Assembly: GCF_039536205.1 (NCBI RefSeq)
Contig: NZ_BAAAYL010000001.1
Location: forward strand, 6,448,001 to 6,512,000
Length of the DNA: 64,000 bases
Direction: 5' to 3'
DNA from: Streptomyces sannanensis
GTDB lineage: Bacteria > Actinomycetota > Actinomycetes > Streptomycetales > Streptomycetaceae
Below the pieces are notes generated by a model. That model was not told the origin of the DNA. It worked only from the letters and a program-made list of their open reading frames with translations, and ran no database searches. Numbering within the stretch: the stretch's first letter is position 1; each line of letters opens with the position of its first letter. Positions 34,621 to 42,035 of the stretch are shown piece by piece. The position numbers and the translations under genes are program-made.

Positions 34621-36119
34621 CGGGTTTCCTCGCGTCCCCGGGTACCCGATGAGGCCTGGGCGGTCCGATGCCCCGCACGATCGCTCTGGTCGTGTGGGGG
34701 CGGTGCCGTCCGTCGCCGGATCGGGTGCCCGAGGGCGCGCCTGCCGATTGCCACGGCGGCCGCGTCGTGGCGAGTGGTCTTCCTGGTGTTGCCGGTGAGG
34801 GGCTGCTGCCAGTGCTGGGCGCCCCATTGGGAGGTGTAGGCCGGGTCCACGGCGATGATCGCGAGACCGTGTTCGGCGGCCATGGAGACAAGGCGGGCCT
34901 TCAGCTTGCCGGTGGGCATGCCGGAGATCAGCTGCCTGAACCGCTTGCGGCAGCCGTGCTTTTCGCGGGTCTTCTCCGCGGCGAAGTCGAGGTTCTCGAT
35001 GGCGATCGCCCTCACGCCGCGCTGCCGCGCCCAGTGCAGGAGACGGGTGAGGGCGTGGCGGATCTGGGCGTCGCGATGTCCGGCGGTGCCGGTGAGGTCG
35101 TAGGGGAAGCGGTGCGGGCCGCCGACCGGGTTGCCGTGCACGTCCAGCTCGTAGGCGGCGAAGTGATCGGCATTGGTGTCCACGCCGATCATGCCGTGGG
35201 CGCGGGCCGCCTCGATGGGGACGGTCGTTACGGCCGGCCGCTGCCAGGAAGCGGTCAGGTACCAGCGGCCACGGCCCGCGTCGTAGTGGACGCGGTAGGC
35301 GGTGGCGCGGTCGGCGGTAACGCGGTCGGCCCACTCGGTGCCCCGGTGGGCGAACCGGACGCGGCAGGCGAGCACGTAGCGGCCGTGCGGGGCGTTGGCG
35401 TGCCCGGCGAGCGGGGCGGGCAGCTTGATGCTGACCTCACCGTCTGGGGTGACACGGATGGTCTCGTTACCGAACCGCTTTCCCGATTCGCCATCGGCCT
35501 GGAGGAACCAGCGTTCGGCCTCCCACCGCTGCCGCCACTCGGCCTCGGTCAGCTGAGCGGCATCCAGGTGGTGGCGGATGTTCAGCAGGCGACGGCCACC
35601 TCGCACCACGTGCACACGGCCCGCTTCCCACTCTTCGCGGGCCGCCTGAAGGCGGTGCTCAAGGGTGCGCAGGCGGCGGGACTTCATGAACCACTCGTGC
35701 TGGGAACGGTAGCCGCCCGGCGCCTTCCTGGTGCCCTTCTTCCCGACCGGCTGGGACAGCCGATGCATCAGCGTGCGCACGCCCGCTTCCAGGGACTGGA
35801 TGTGCGCAAGCCGGCAGCGGCGGGCCAGCGCCCACTGCTCGTGCGTGGCCTTGGTGATACTCCCCGCCCACCGGGAGGACGACTCGCCGGTCAGGTCCCG
35901 CTTGCGCACCGCCCACGTGTCGGCAGAGTGGTCCAGCCCGTCCCGGCAACGCACGGCCAGATCACGGGAAGCCAGCCGTCCCAGGTGCTCCCCCACCAGC
36001 CGCAGAACCTCCTCGTCCTGCTCGGTGAGATGCCCCAGCCGGTCGCGGACGGCGACCCCGGACGGACCGGGGGCAACGAACGGCTCCGCGATGACACGCA
36101 GCTGCTTCTTGTCAGCCAC
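34479..36119 (-). CDS. tnpB: TnpB-type RNA-guided nuclease, large variant without visible zinc ribbon
   Basis: About 546 residues from GTG 36119, larger than the usual 370-420. The RuvC-like catalytic residues are present: Asp in GMIGVDTNADHFA, Glu in RAIAIENLDF and Asp in TTRHDAAAVAIGRRALGH. Between the last two, where TnpB normally has two CxxC pairs, the chain reads MAAEHGLAIIAVDPAYTSQW with no cysteine, so the zinc ribbon seems lost. A long N-terminal region (residues 1-260) replaces the compact wedge domain. TnpB proteins cut DNA guided by an RNA from the element's end, aiding retention of the element. The gene overlaps tnpA by eight bases. The C-terminal ~100 residues are low-complexity Arg-rich. 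Confidence 0.85.
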   Translation of the reverse strand: MADKKQLRVIAEPFVAPGPSGVAVRDRLGHLTEQDEEVLRLVGEHLGRLASRDLAVRCRDGLDHSADTWAVRKRDLTGESSSRWAGSITKATHEQWALARRCRLAHIQSLEAGVRTLMHRLSQPVGKKGTRKAPGGYRSQHEWFMKSRRLRTLEHRLQAAREEWEAGRVHVVRGGRRLLNIRHHLDAAQLTEAEWRQRWEAERWFLQADGESGKRFGNETIRVTPDGEVSIKLPAPLAGHANAPHGRYVLACRVRFAHRGTEWADRVTADRATAYRVHYDAGRGRWYLTASWQRPAVTTVPIEAARAHGMIGVDTNADHFAAYELDVHGNPVGGPHRFPYDLTGTAGHRDAQIRHALTRLLHWARQRGVRAIAIENLDFAAEKTREKHGCRKRFRQLISGMPTGKLKARLVSMAAEHGLAIIAVDPAYTSQWGAQHWQQPLTGNTRKTTRHDAAAVAIGRRALGHPIRRRTAPPPHDQSDRAGHRTAQASSGTRGREETRPRIPGPRTRSVRAGCGANAGDQNAQHRSERSAEHESWKQDSLPLSL

Positions 36120-36711
36120 CGGCAGCCGCCGCCTGAAGGACCTTCCTCGCCCGGTCCCGCGCTGAGCTGCGCCCGTACAGGCGGGCACACAACGACGTCA
36201 GCACCTCCACCATGTCCCGCACCAGGTCGTCCTCGACCTCGCCGTCGTCCAGCACCACCAGCCGCCGTCCGGACGCCGACAGCGCCGCCTCGACCAGCTC
36301 GGTGTTCATCCGCCCCAGCCGGTCCTTGTGCTCGACCACAACCGTGACCACCGCCGGGTCGGCCAGCAGGCGCCGGATCTTGGCACGGGAGCCGTTCATG
36401 CCCGAGGCGATCTCCGCCTCGCACCGCACAACCCGGTGCCCGGCCGCAGCCGCCCACTGCACCAGCCGCGCCGTCTGACGCTCCAGATCAGCCTTCTGAT
36501 CGCAGGAGGAGACCCGGGCATACAGACCCACGCCCCCGGTGGCCCGCACAGCGGCGTTGGCCTCCACGTTCACCAGGATCGTGCGCGGGCCCACCCGCTC
36601 GGCGGGCACCGGCAGGATTCCCTCACGGAACCACCGCCGCGCCGTCTGCAGGTGCACGCCCTGGGCCCTCGCCCACTCGGCCAGATTCACACCGACGACA
36701 GTACGAGACAC
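36112..36711 (-). CDS. tnpA: IS607-family serine recombinase (TnpA)
   Basis: A 199-residue protein from GTG 36711. The N-terminus is a MerR-like helix-turn-helix (NLAEWARAQGVHLQTARRWFREGILPVPAERVG). The C-terminal resolvase catalytic domain follows, with the active serine in GLYARVSSCDQKADLERQ and the conserved Arg region around VVEHKDRLGRMN. The order HTH then catalytic domain is diagnostic of IS607 TnpA. It moves the element through a circular intermediate. The frame is complete. Confidence 0.93.
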   Translation of the reverse strand: MSRTVVGVNLAEWARAQGVHLQTARRWFREGILPVPAERVGPRTILVNVEANAAVRATGGVGLYARVSSCDQKADLERQTARLVQWAAAAGHRVVRCEAEIASGMNGSRAKIRRLLADPAVVTVVVEHKDRLGRMNTELVEAALSASGRRLVVLDDGEVEDDLVRDMVEVLTSLCARLYGRSSARDRARKVLQAAAAGG

Positions 36712-36761
36712 TCACTCATACATGCTCACGATCAATCATATATCACTAGAAAGAGTGCAGT

Positions 36762-37949
36762 TCACACCCCCGCCGGTGGCCTGAGAGCGGAGTACGTTCC
36801 CGCGGCCGCGGCCAGCAGCATTACGCAGCCCGTGAAGATCAGCCCGGCCTGGCGCAGTCCGAGCCATGTGGCCATGGCGCCGACACCGACCACCGGCAGC
36901 GAGATTCCGGCGTAGGCGACGACGAAGAATGCCGAAATGGTGCCGCCGCGATGCTGTGCCGGGGCCGCGGAGCTGACCAGCGTGAGTGCCGCGCGAAAGG
37001 CGAGCCCCTGGCCGGTGCCGCCGCACAGGGCGCCCAGGACGAGCAGGGGCATGGATTCGGCGATCAGCGATGACGCCACCAGCAGCAGGCCTATGACGAG
37101 GATGCCGCAGCCCACGGGGAGCGCGAGGCGCGCGCCTATCCGTTGCGTCAAGGATTGCCCGACGGTCGAAGCGAGGAACACGGAGAACGCCACCGCGCCC
37201 GAAACAGCCAGGTTGTGCACCCCCAGCGTCTGCGCGGCGAAGCTCGGCGCGACCGCCGTGAACAGCCCGAGGAGCGCGAAGCCGGCGAACGCCGCCAGCG
37301 AGGCGGGCGTGAACACGCCCTTCACCTCCGGAGGCACCGTGAGTCCCTGCGGCTTCAGGGGTGGCCATCGCTTCGGCTCCGCCACGGTCTCCGGCAGGAC
37401 CCAGGTGATCCCGGAGGCCACGGTCACCAGCCCCAGGTGGACCAGGAACGGCAGCTGGAGCGGCCAGGGCGTGTACTGCGCGAGGAGGCCGGAGAGCAGT
37501 GGCCCGCAGCCCAGACCGCCCATGTTGGCCGCGGTGGCGGCGAACCCGGCCCGCGCCTTCTTTCCAGGGCCTGCCAGCTCGATGACGGCCGCGGTCGCCG
37601 CACCGCTGAGGAGGCCGGCCGCGCCGCCGGACAGCAGCCGCCCCGTGAAGAGCAGAGGCAGGCCGCTGTGCAGAAGGAAGCAGCCCGCACTCGCGGCCGA
37701 CAAGGCCATGGCACACAGGAGCACAGGCCTGCGGCCGACCTCGTCGGAGTAGTTTCCCGCTACCAGCAGCACCGTGATGACCGCGACGGCATACACGGCG
37801 AAGACGACGGTCACCATCAGCTCGGAGAACCCGATCTGTTCCTGGTAGAGCCCGTACAGCGGGGTGGGCAGCGTGGTCCCGGCCATTCCGATGGCGAACA
37901 CCGATGCCGCGGCGAGATAACCAGGCTGCCGATCAGCGCCCGGGTTCAC
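36762..37949 (-). CDS. MFS transporter, DHA1-like
   Basis: A 395-residue membrane protein from GTG 37949, with 12 hydrophobic segments and the MFS motif NYSDEVGRRPVLL between helices 2 and 3 and GRLLSGGAAGLLSGAATAAV (motif C-like region). No adjacent enzyme reveals a substrate. It lies just upstream of the IS607 element; its stop at 36762 is about 50 bases from the tnpA start, so the insertion left the gene intact. Confidence 0.85.
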   Translation of the reverse strand: MNPGADRQPGYLAAASVFAIGMAGTTLPTPLYGLYQEQIGFSELMVTVVFAVYAVAVITVLLVAGNYSDEVGRRPVLLCAMALSAASAGCFLLHSGLPLLFTGRLLSGGAAGLLSGAATAAVIELAGPGKKARAGFAATAANMGGLGCGPLLSGLLAQYTPWPLQLPFLVHLGLVTVASGITWVLPETVAEPKRWPPLKPQGLTVPPEVKGVFTPASLAAFAGFALLGLFTAVAPSFAAQTLGVHNLAVSGAVAFSVFLASTVGQSLTQRIGARLALPVGCGILVIGLLLVASSLIAESMPLLVLGALCGGTGQGLAFRAALTLVSSAAPAQHRGGTISAFFVVAYAGISLPVVGVGAMATWLGLRQAGLIFTGCVMLLAAAAGTYSALRPPAGV

Positions 37950-37959
37950 GGACCGGGCG

Positions 37960-38400
37960 TCATTCCCAGAGTTCGTACGTCACGTTCCGTGGCAACTCCG
38001 GCGGCTTGCGGTCGGTGTAGACGAGCTGCAACCGGGTGAAATGCTTCAGCGGGGGATGCTGCTGCCAGGTCTCCGGGCGGTCGAGCTTCACGGTGACGGG
38101 GTAAGCGTGGAACTTTCCTGCCGCGCAGTAGGGTTGACAGTCGTTCAGCACGTCGAGTCCGCTGCCCACAGCGGACGTCGGTCCCCAGGTCGACCAGCGG
38201 AGCGTGGTGAGGCCGTTGTTGCCGTCGCCGCAGGCGAGCAGGAAGTCGTGGGGGCGTATCCGCGCATGAGAGAAACAGTCGACGGCCACGACACGGAGGG
38301 CCGGGGCTGACGCTGCGGATGTGGATGCCGGACTCACTGCTGCCGCGAGTGCTGTAGCGGCACACAGCATGACCGCTGCCCTGAGCTTGTGTCTCTGCAT
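37960..38400 (-). CDS. Secreted small protein with signal peptide, unknown function
   Basis: A 146-residue protein. The N-terminus is a clear Sec signal (basic MQRHKLR, core AAVMLCAATALAAAVSPAS, cleavage after a Ser/Ala-rich stretch near residue 30). The mature part has four cysteines (VDCFSHA, LLACGDGNNG, DCQPYC), which probably form disulfides, and several Trp/Tyr residues. The GDGNNGLTTLRWSTWG block recurs in small secreted actinobacterial proteins without known function. The stop of this gene lies ten bases from the MFS start on the same strand. Confidence 0.78.
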   Translation of the reverse strand: MQRHKLRAAVMLCAATALAAAVSPASTSAASAPALRVVAVDCFSHARIRPHDFLLACGDGNNGLTTLRWSTWGPTSAVGSGLDVLNDCQPYCAAGKFHAYPVTVKLDRPETWQQHPPLKHFTRLQLVYTDRKPPELPRNVTYELWE

Positions 38401-38537
38401 GTCGGCTCCCCGGCTGCCTCTTGTCGAACCCGGGCAGCCGTGCGTCTGATGGTGGCGCCTTCCTTCAGCGCTTGCTCCTGAGTCGACGCTACGACCGTGC
38501 CCAGGGATGCACCACCCGAACAGGCGATAACTATGCA

Positions 38538-38582
38538 AAGTGTGATCATCGCACTCGCAGTGTGAGTGGTTAAGCACTCACA
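38538..38582. promoter_or_regulatory. Two consecutive inverted repeats in the 38.4-38.8 kb gap
   Basis: AGTGTGATCATCGCACT (about 38539-38555) is a near-palindrome, followed at once by TGTGAGTG (38561-38568) and CACTCACA (38575-38582), a perfect 8-bp inverted repeat with a 6-base spacer. They lie about 140-180 bases upstream of the secreted-protein gene start (38400). The spacing suits a repressor or activator site. The remaining 38401-38842 sequence has no recognisable gene. Confidence 0.45.
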
Positions 38583-38842
38583 TGAACGCGGAAGGGCGGC
38601 GTCAATGATCCACCTGCCGCGCCGGGTCCCGGCCATGATCCACGGTTCCTGGATCCCCGACCGCACGGGCCTGATCACCGGCCGCCGTGGTGTCCACCGG
38701 GCCGGCACACTCTGTGACACCGCCGCCGGTACGGGGCGTAACCGGTGGGCCGGGCGGTGACGGTTCCTTTGAGCCGGGCCGCGCCGGGGCATCGAGATTC
38801 ACCCGGACGGCTCATGGATGGCCTGCGGTCGGCCCGGCCCTG

Positions 38843-39352
38843 TCAGCGGCGTTTCAGTGCGCCGCGGATGAAGGCGGCCTGGCCCGCGTGCTGCAAGTCG
38901 TCCGCGATCACACTCACCAGCCGCACCCCCAGGGTCACGGGCGGGGACCAGGACTCGTCCACGATCCTGTTGAGCGCCTTGTCGCTCAGCCCGGTGACGA
39001 AGGCCAAGGTCTGCTCATGGACGGCGTCGTAGTAGCCCAGCAGCAACTCCGGCGAGTCGACCCGTACCGCGGCGACCTGCTTGCTGGTGTGACCGTAGCC
39101 GGTCGCCGCATGAGAAAGACGAAGATCGAAACGGCCGGACCAGTCCTGGGAGAGCCACACCTGTTCCTGGCCCGAGGCGTCGGCCACGTGGTCGTCCTGG
39201 ATCCGCGTCAGGTGCCACACCAGCCAGGTGATGGAGTTGGCCCGGGGATCGAGCCGGGCATTGAGATCCTCCGCCGCGAGCCCCTCGACCGCTCCGTGCA
39301 CCGCCTCCTGGACCCGCCCGAAAGCGTCCGCAAGCACTTCTGCTGCCTTCAT
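38843..39352 (-). CDS. DinB-like/mycothiol-dependent transferase-family protein (DUF664)
   Basis: A 169-residue four-helix protein from ATG 39352 (a further in-frame start at 39382 adds ten residues). The metal-binding histidines of the DinB fold are visible: ITWLVWHLTRIQDDHVAD (His about 47), and DDLQHAGQAAFIRG near the C-terminus. DUF664 members in actinomycetes include mycothiol-dependent detoxification enzymes. No partner gene is adjacent, so the substrate is unknown. Confidence 0.82.
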   Translation of the reverse strand: MKAAEVLADAFGRVQEAVHGAVEGLAAEDLNARLDPRANSITWLVWHLTRIQDDHVADASGQEQVWLSQDWSGRFDLRLSHAATGYGHTSKQVAAVRVDSPELLLGYYDAVHEQTLAFVTGLSDKALNRIVDESWSPPVTLGVRLVSVIADDLQHAGQAAFIRGALKRR

Positions 39353-39633
39353 ACCGCGAGTGAACGCGGGGCGCTCCGGCAATCGAGAGCTGACACGCCG
39401 TCGTCCTGCCCGTGCCCCGGAGCCGATGCCCTGTCAGGTTCGGCGCCCAGCGAGGTGGTTGCCTCCACCGCCGAGAAGGCTGCGACGCAGGCGCAGGGGG
39501 CGGGTTGGACGCGGTGAGCTGCTGTGGATAGGGTGTAAAGAACGCGTCAAGAAGAGCGTGGGGCGTGCCGGGAAGTCTGGTCGGCGTTTGAAAGGCCGTG
39601 TGCCTGTTGTCGCCGACGCCCCGGAGGAACAGC

Positions 39634-39838
39634 ATGTCGAAACGACGGACCGGAGAGGTCCTGACGGCCGCCGCGGTGTCGCTGATGCTCGTCGGTGCGG
39701 CGATGTACGTCCTGCCCGGCCCCGGCCTCCGTCCTCATGACCAGCCTGGCCGCACTGATCGCCGGACTCGTCATGATCGCCTTTTGGCCACCGCCGCTGG
39801 CACGGCCACAGCACACACCAGGAGTCCTGCAGCCATGA
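39634..39838 (+). pseudogene. Tiny two-helix membrane protein gene with a one-base frameshift
   Basis: ATG 39634 has GGAGG seven bases ahead and encodes RTGEVLTAAAVSLMLVGAAM and YVLPGP, a first membrane helix. The same frame then loses all hydrophobicity. Shifting by one base within the CCCC run at 39720-39723 gives SVLMTSLAALIAGLVMIAFW, a second helix, ending at a TGA (39836-39838) that overlaps the next start as ATGA. With the shift the product is 67 residues. So one C too many breaks the gene, or the run is a slippage site or a sequencing error. Family unknown. Confidence 0.6.
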
Positions 39839-39951
39839 CCTGGCAATGGATCGGCCTCGTCTTCTTCTCTGTCACCCTGCTGCCGGCCTACGCCGCCACG
39901 CTCCTCGACGCGGTCGTCGCCGCACGCCGGACCATGGAGGCCGCAGCATGA
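39835..39951 (+). CDS. 38-residue single-helix membrane peptide
   Basis: ATG 39835 overlaps the corrected stop of the preceding frame (ATGA), and its own stop overlaps the next ATG (ATGA). The product is one hydrophobic helix (WIGLVFFSVTLLPAYAATLLDAVVAA) with a short basic tail. The two-sided overlap is the main argument that it is expressed. No family is recognised; size and topology resemble small regulators or accessory subunits of membrane complexes. Confidence 0.5.
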   Translation: MTWQWIGLVFFSVTLLPAYAATLLDAVVAARRTMEAAA

Positions 39952-40181
39952 CGTACAAGCCGCGTCGGCTCAGAGTGGCCGCGTCGATCATCATCTGGTG
40001 GTCAGGGGTCACCCTCGTGCTCTGGCTGCTGCTGGGTCAGGTCGGGAACGAGCCCGCAGGCCTTGCACAGTGCGCCGCCTCTGCCGCGTATATGGTTGCT
40101 GTGGGGGAAGCCGGTGACTGGGTGCGTCGGCGTTGGCGCGAACGCCGAGGCCGCAACCGGCCCGGACCATCACAGCGCTGA
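39948..40181 (+). CDS. 77-residue two-helix membrane protein
   Basis: ATG 39948 overlaps the stop of the 38-residue peptide (ATGA). The product has one clear helix (VAASIIIWWSGVTLVLWLLLG) and a weaker one (CAASAAYMVAVGEAGDWV), with a strongly basic C-terminus (RRRWRERRGRNRPGPSQR). It is the last of three coupled tiny membrane genes. No family is recognised. Similar trios occur in phage lysis and plasmid-spread regions, but nothing else of that kind is nearby. Confidence 0.6.
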   Translation: MTYKPRRLRVAASIIIWWSGVTLVLWLLLGQVGNEPAGLAQCAASAAYMVAVGEAGDWVRRRWRERRGRNRPGPSQR

Positions 40182-40223
40182 CCATGCCTGACCGAGCGGG
40201 CCATGATCAATGTCAGGCCGTGG

Positions 40224-40988
40224 CTATGACCGGCGGCGAGGTTTGCCGCGCCTGCCGCCTTTCTGGCCACCCGAACCGCTCTGCGGACTCCTGACGGTCG
40301 GCTTGCCGGCCGAGGGCTTGCGCTGTGTGCCGCCGGTGTCGGGGCGCTTGCCCTTCGGCTGTTCCTGGGCGGCGGGGCGGCGACCCCGTGAGCTGTTGAC
40401 GGTCCGCCCGCGGACGATTCCGATGAAGTCCTCCACCATGTCGGTGGTCTCGTCCTCGGGCCACGACAACGCGACGCTCGACTGAGGGACGTCCGTGACC
40501 GGCCGGTAGGTGAGGTCCCTGCGGTGGTGCAGGCGGGCGAGCGACATCGGAACGACGAGCAGACCCACTCCCGCCGCCACCAGCTCGATGGCATCCGCCG
40601 TCGTGGCGGGACGCTCGAATGCGGGACGTCCCGGCGGATGCTCCCAGTCGAGGGTGTCGTCGAGGGGGTGGAACACGATCTCGTCGGCCAGGTCCTCGGC
40701 GGACACCTCGTCGACTGCCGCGATGACGTGGTCCTTCGGGACCACGACCACCGTCGTCTCGGTGTAGAGGGGGATGGCACTGAAGTACGTACGGTCGACC
40801 GGCAGCCGTACGAAACCCGCGTCGGCGTCGCCGCCGCGCAGCACCTCGGGTGCTTCGGCGGCGGACACCTGGACGAGATCCAGTGGGATGTCGGGCAGGC
40901 GCTCGTTCCAGGTTCGCACCCACTTGGCAGGTGTCACGCCCGGGACGTACGCGAGCCGGAACGAACGGGGTACTTCCGAGCCTGTCAT
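40224..40988 (-). CDS. LysR-type substrate-binding domain protein without DNA-binding domain
   Basis: A 254-residue protein from ATG 40988. Residues 8-190 match the effector domain of LysR regulators (FRLAYVPGVTPAKWVRTWNER, GDADAGFVRLPVD, IELVAAGVGLLVVPMSLAR), but there is no N-terminal helix-turn-helix. The C-terminal 60 residues are a basic, Gly/Pro/Lys-rich disordered tail (RRPAAQEQPKGKRPDTGG to GGQKGGRRGKPRRRS). It diverges from a DUF5997-type gene with only 58 bases between the starts, a conserved-looking actinobacterial pairing. A ligand-sensing or nucleic-acid-binding adaptor role is inference. Confidence 0.82.
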   Translation of the reverse strand: MTGSEVPRSFRLAYVPGVTPAKWVRTWNERLPDIPLDLVQVSAAEAPEVLRGGDADAGFVRLPVDRTYFSAIPLYTETTVVVVPKDHVIAAVDEVSAEDLADEIVFHPLDDTLDWEHPPGRPAFERPATTADAIELVAAGVGLLVVPMSLARLHHRRDLTYRPVTDVPQSSVALSWPEDETTDMVEDFIGIVRGRTVNSSRGRRPAAQEQPKGKRPDTGGTQRKPSAGKPTVRSPQSGSGGQKGGRRGKPRRRS

Positions 40989-41046
40989 CAGGCCAGGTTA
41001 CCGGGCGTGGTCGGAGGTCGTGCACACGCTCGATATCCTTGACGCC

Positions 41047-41439
41047 ATGACGTCGCACCAGAGCACCCAGAACATGAAGCCCGCGACCGCGGCGAAGAAG
41101 CTGGGCGTGTACCTAGAGGCCACCCCCGCAGAGTTCCAGGAGGGTGTGGTCTCGCGCGACGAGCTGAACGCGCTGCAGGCCGATCCGCCCGAGTGGCTGC
41201 GGGAGCTGCGGCGCAACGGTCCGCACCCGCGGCCGGTGGTCGCGGCGAAGCTGGGCGTATCCATCTCGGGTCTCGCGCGCGGCGGAGTCACCGAGCCGCT
41301 CACCACGGAGCAGATCGAGGCGCTGAAGACGGACTCCCCCGAGTGGCTGCAGAAGGAACGCGCCACCCAGGCCGAGGTGCGGAAGGAAGCCGCGCGCATC
41401 AAGGAGAAGCGCGCGGAGCAGGACGAGAAGCGCTCCTGA
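41047..41439 (+). CDS. DUF5997-family protein
   Basis: A 130-residue cytoplasmic protein. A helical N-terminal domain (KPATAAKKLGVYLEATPAEF, SRDELNALQADPPEWLRELR) and a second similar half (VAAKLGVSISGLARGGV, TEQIEALKTDSPEWLQKER) show internal duplication around the DSPEWL/DPPEWL motif. It ends in a charged coiled tail. Such proteins stand beside HTH-less LysR proteins in Streptomyces, as here. The VAAKLGVSISGLARGG part resembles a small HTH, so it might supply the DNA binding its neighbour lacks (inference). Confidence 0.75.
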   Translation: MTSHQSTQNMKPATAAKKLGVYLEATPAEFQEGVVSRDELNALQADPPEWLRELRRNGPHPRPVVAAKLGVSISGLARGGVTEPLTTEQIEALKTDSPEWLQKERATQAEVRKEAARIKEKRAEQDEKRS

Positions 41440-41459
41440 TCTCTCTGGAGCGGGAGCAG

Positions 41460-41655
41460 TGGAGACGGTGTCGCCGGTGACCAGGGTGATCCGGGTCGTG
41501 ACGGCCCGGTCGGCGGAGGCCGCGGGCGGCACCAGGCCCGTGTACTGCTCCGAAGCCCCGGCGGCACCTGCCCGGCCGGGCAGCGCGGCGACAGCGGCCA
41601 GTACCACTCCCGTTACCGCAAGTCGTCTGTGCCGGCTTGCTCTTGGGTTGTCCAC
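41460..41655 (-). pseudogene. 5' fragment of a secreted S8 (subtilisin-like) peptidase gene
   Basis: From GTG/ATG near 41655 the minus strand encodes a signal peptide (RHRRLAVTGVVLAAVAALPG) and RAVTTRITLVTGDTVS, the ITLVTGD motif that opens the propeptide of many Streptomyces S8 peptidases. After about 65 codons the frame runs into the antisense of the DUF5997 gene and the protease is lost. The catalytic domain is absent from the window. I infer a truncation by deletion. Confidence 0.6.
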
Positions 41656-42035
41656 GTGCTCCTCTTAAGTCCCTTTGCAGGCTGGAGCCGACGCGTCTGT
41701 TGCCCTATGGGGCTGGAGAGGCGGTCGGCTGTGCCGGGCCAGGGTCTACGAAGATCACTTCCCGGGGAAAGACATCGGCGCCGCCCGAATCCAGCATGAC
41801 GGGAACCTGACAGGAATCCGGGCGTCCATGCATCCTTGGCGCGTCCAGCCCGACCGAACCCGGGTCCCGCCCGAGTGAAGCCGGCCATGCGGTGCCGTCC
41901 TCGTTGTCCTCGGCCGCCAGCGCCGACAGCCGGGCCACCCCCGCCTCACCCACGCGCTCGATGGCCCGGGCGCGGAACGCTCACTCCCACCGGCCCCGCG
42001 ACACACTGTCCGCGGTGCGCCTATCTTTTGTGCTT
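41656..42035. other. Intergenic region, no recognisable gene
   Basis: Between the S8-peptidase remnant and the aminotransferase gene there are short open stretches on both strands, such as a minus-strand [18 protein letters not shown] run at about 41880-41940, but none has a start, length or motif that supports a call. The promoter of the aminotransferase probably lies near 41990-42030. Confidence 0.4.

Larger units (their letters stand above)
34440..36765 (-). mobile_element. IS607-type insertion sequence (serine recombinase plus TnpB), ends not resolved
   Basis: Two overlapping minus-strand genes, a MerR-HTH serine recombinase and a large TnpB, define an IS607-family element. Such elements have no terminal inverted repeats and insert at short GG-type targets without duplications, so exact ends cannot be read by eye. 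They must lie between the hypothetical gene stop at 34441 and the MFS stop at 36762. The AT-rich stretch at 36711-36760 probably holds the promoter. Both genes look intact. Confidence 0.8.

Noticed and set aside
34668..36347. 559-codon plus-strand frame opposite tnpB
   Set aside because: Antisense shadow; the RuvC motifs are on the minus strand.
34440..36765. IS607 element as a defence island or CRISPR-Cas12 locus
   Set aside because: No CRISPR repeats or adaptation genes are present; the serine recombinase with MerR-type HTH makes it an IS607-type transposon.
39634..40181. Tiny membrane trio as a phage lysis cassette
   Set aside because: No endolysin, phage structural gene or integrase is in the surroundings; kept as unknown.
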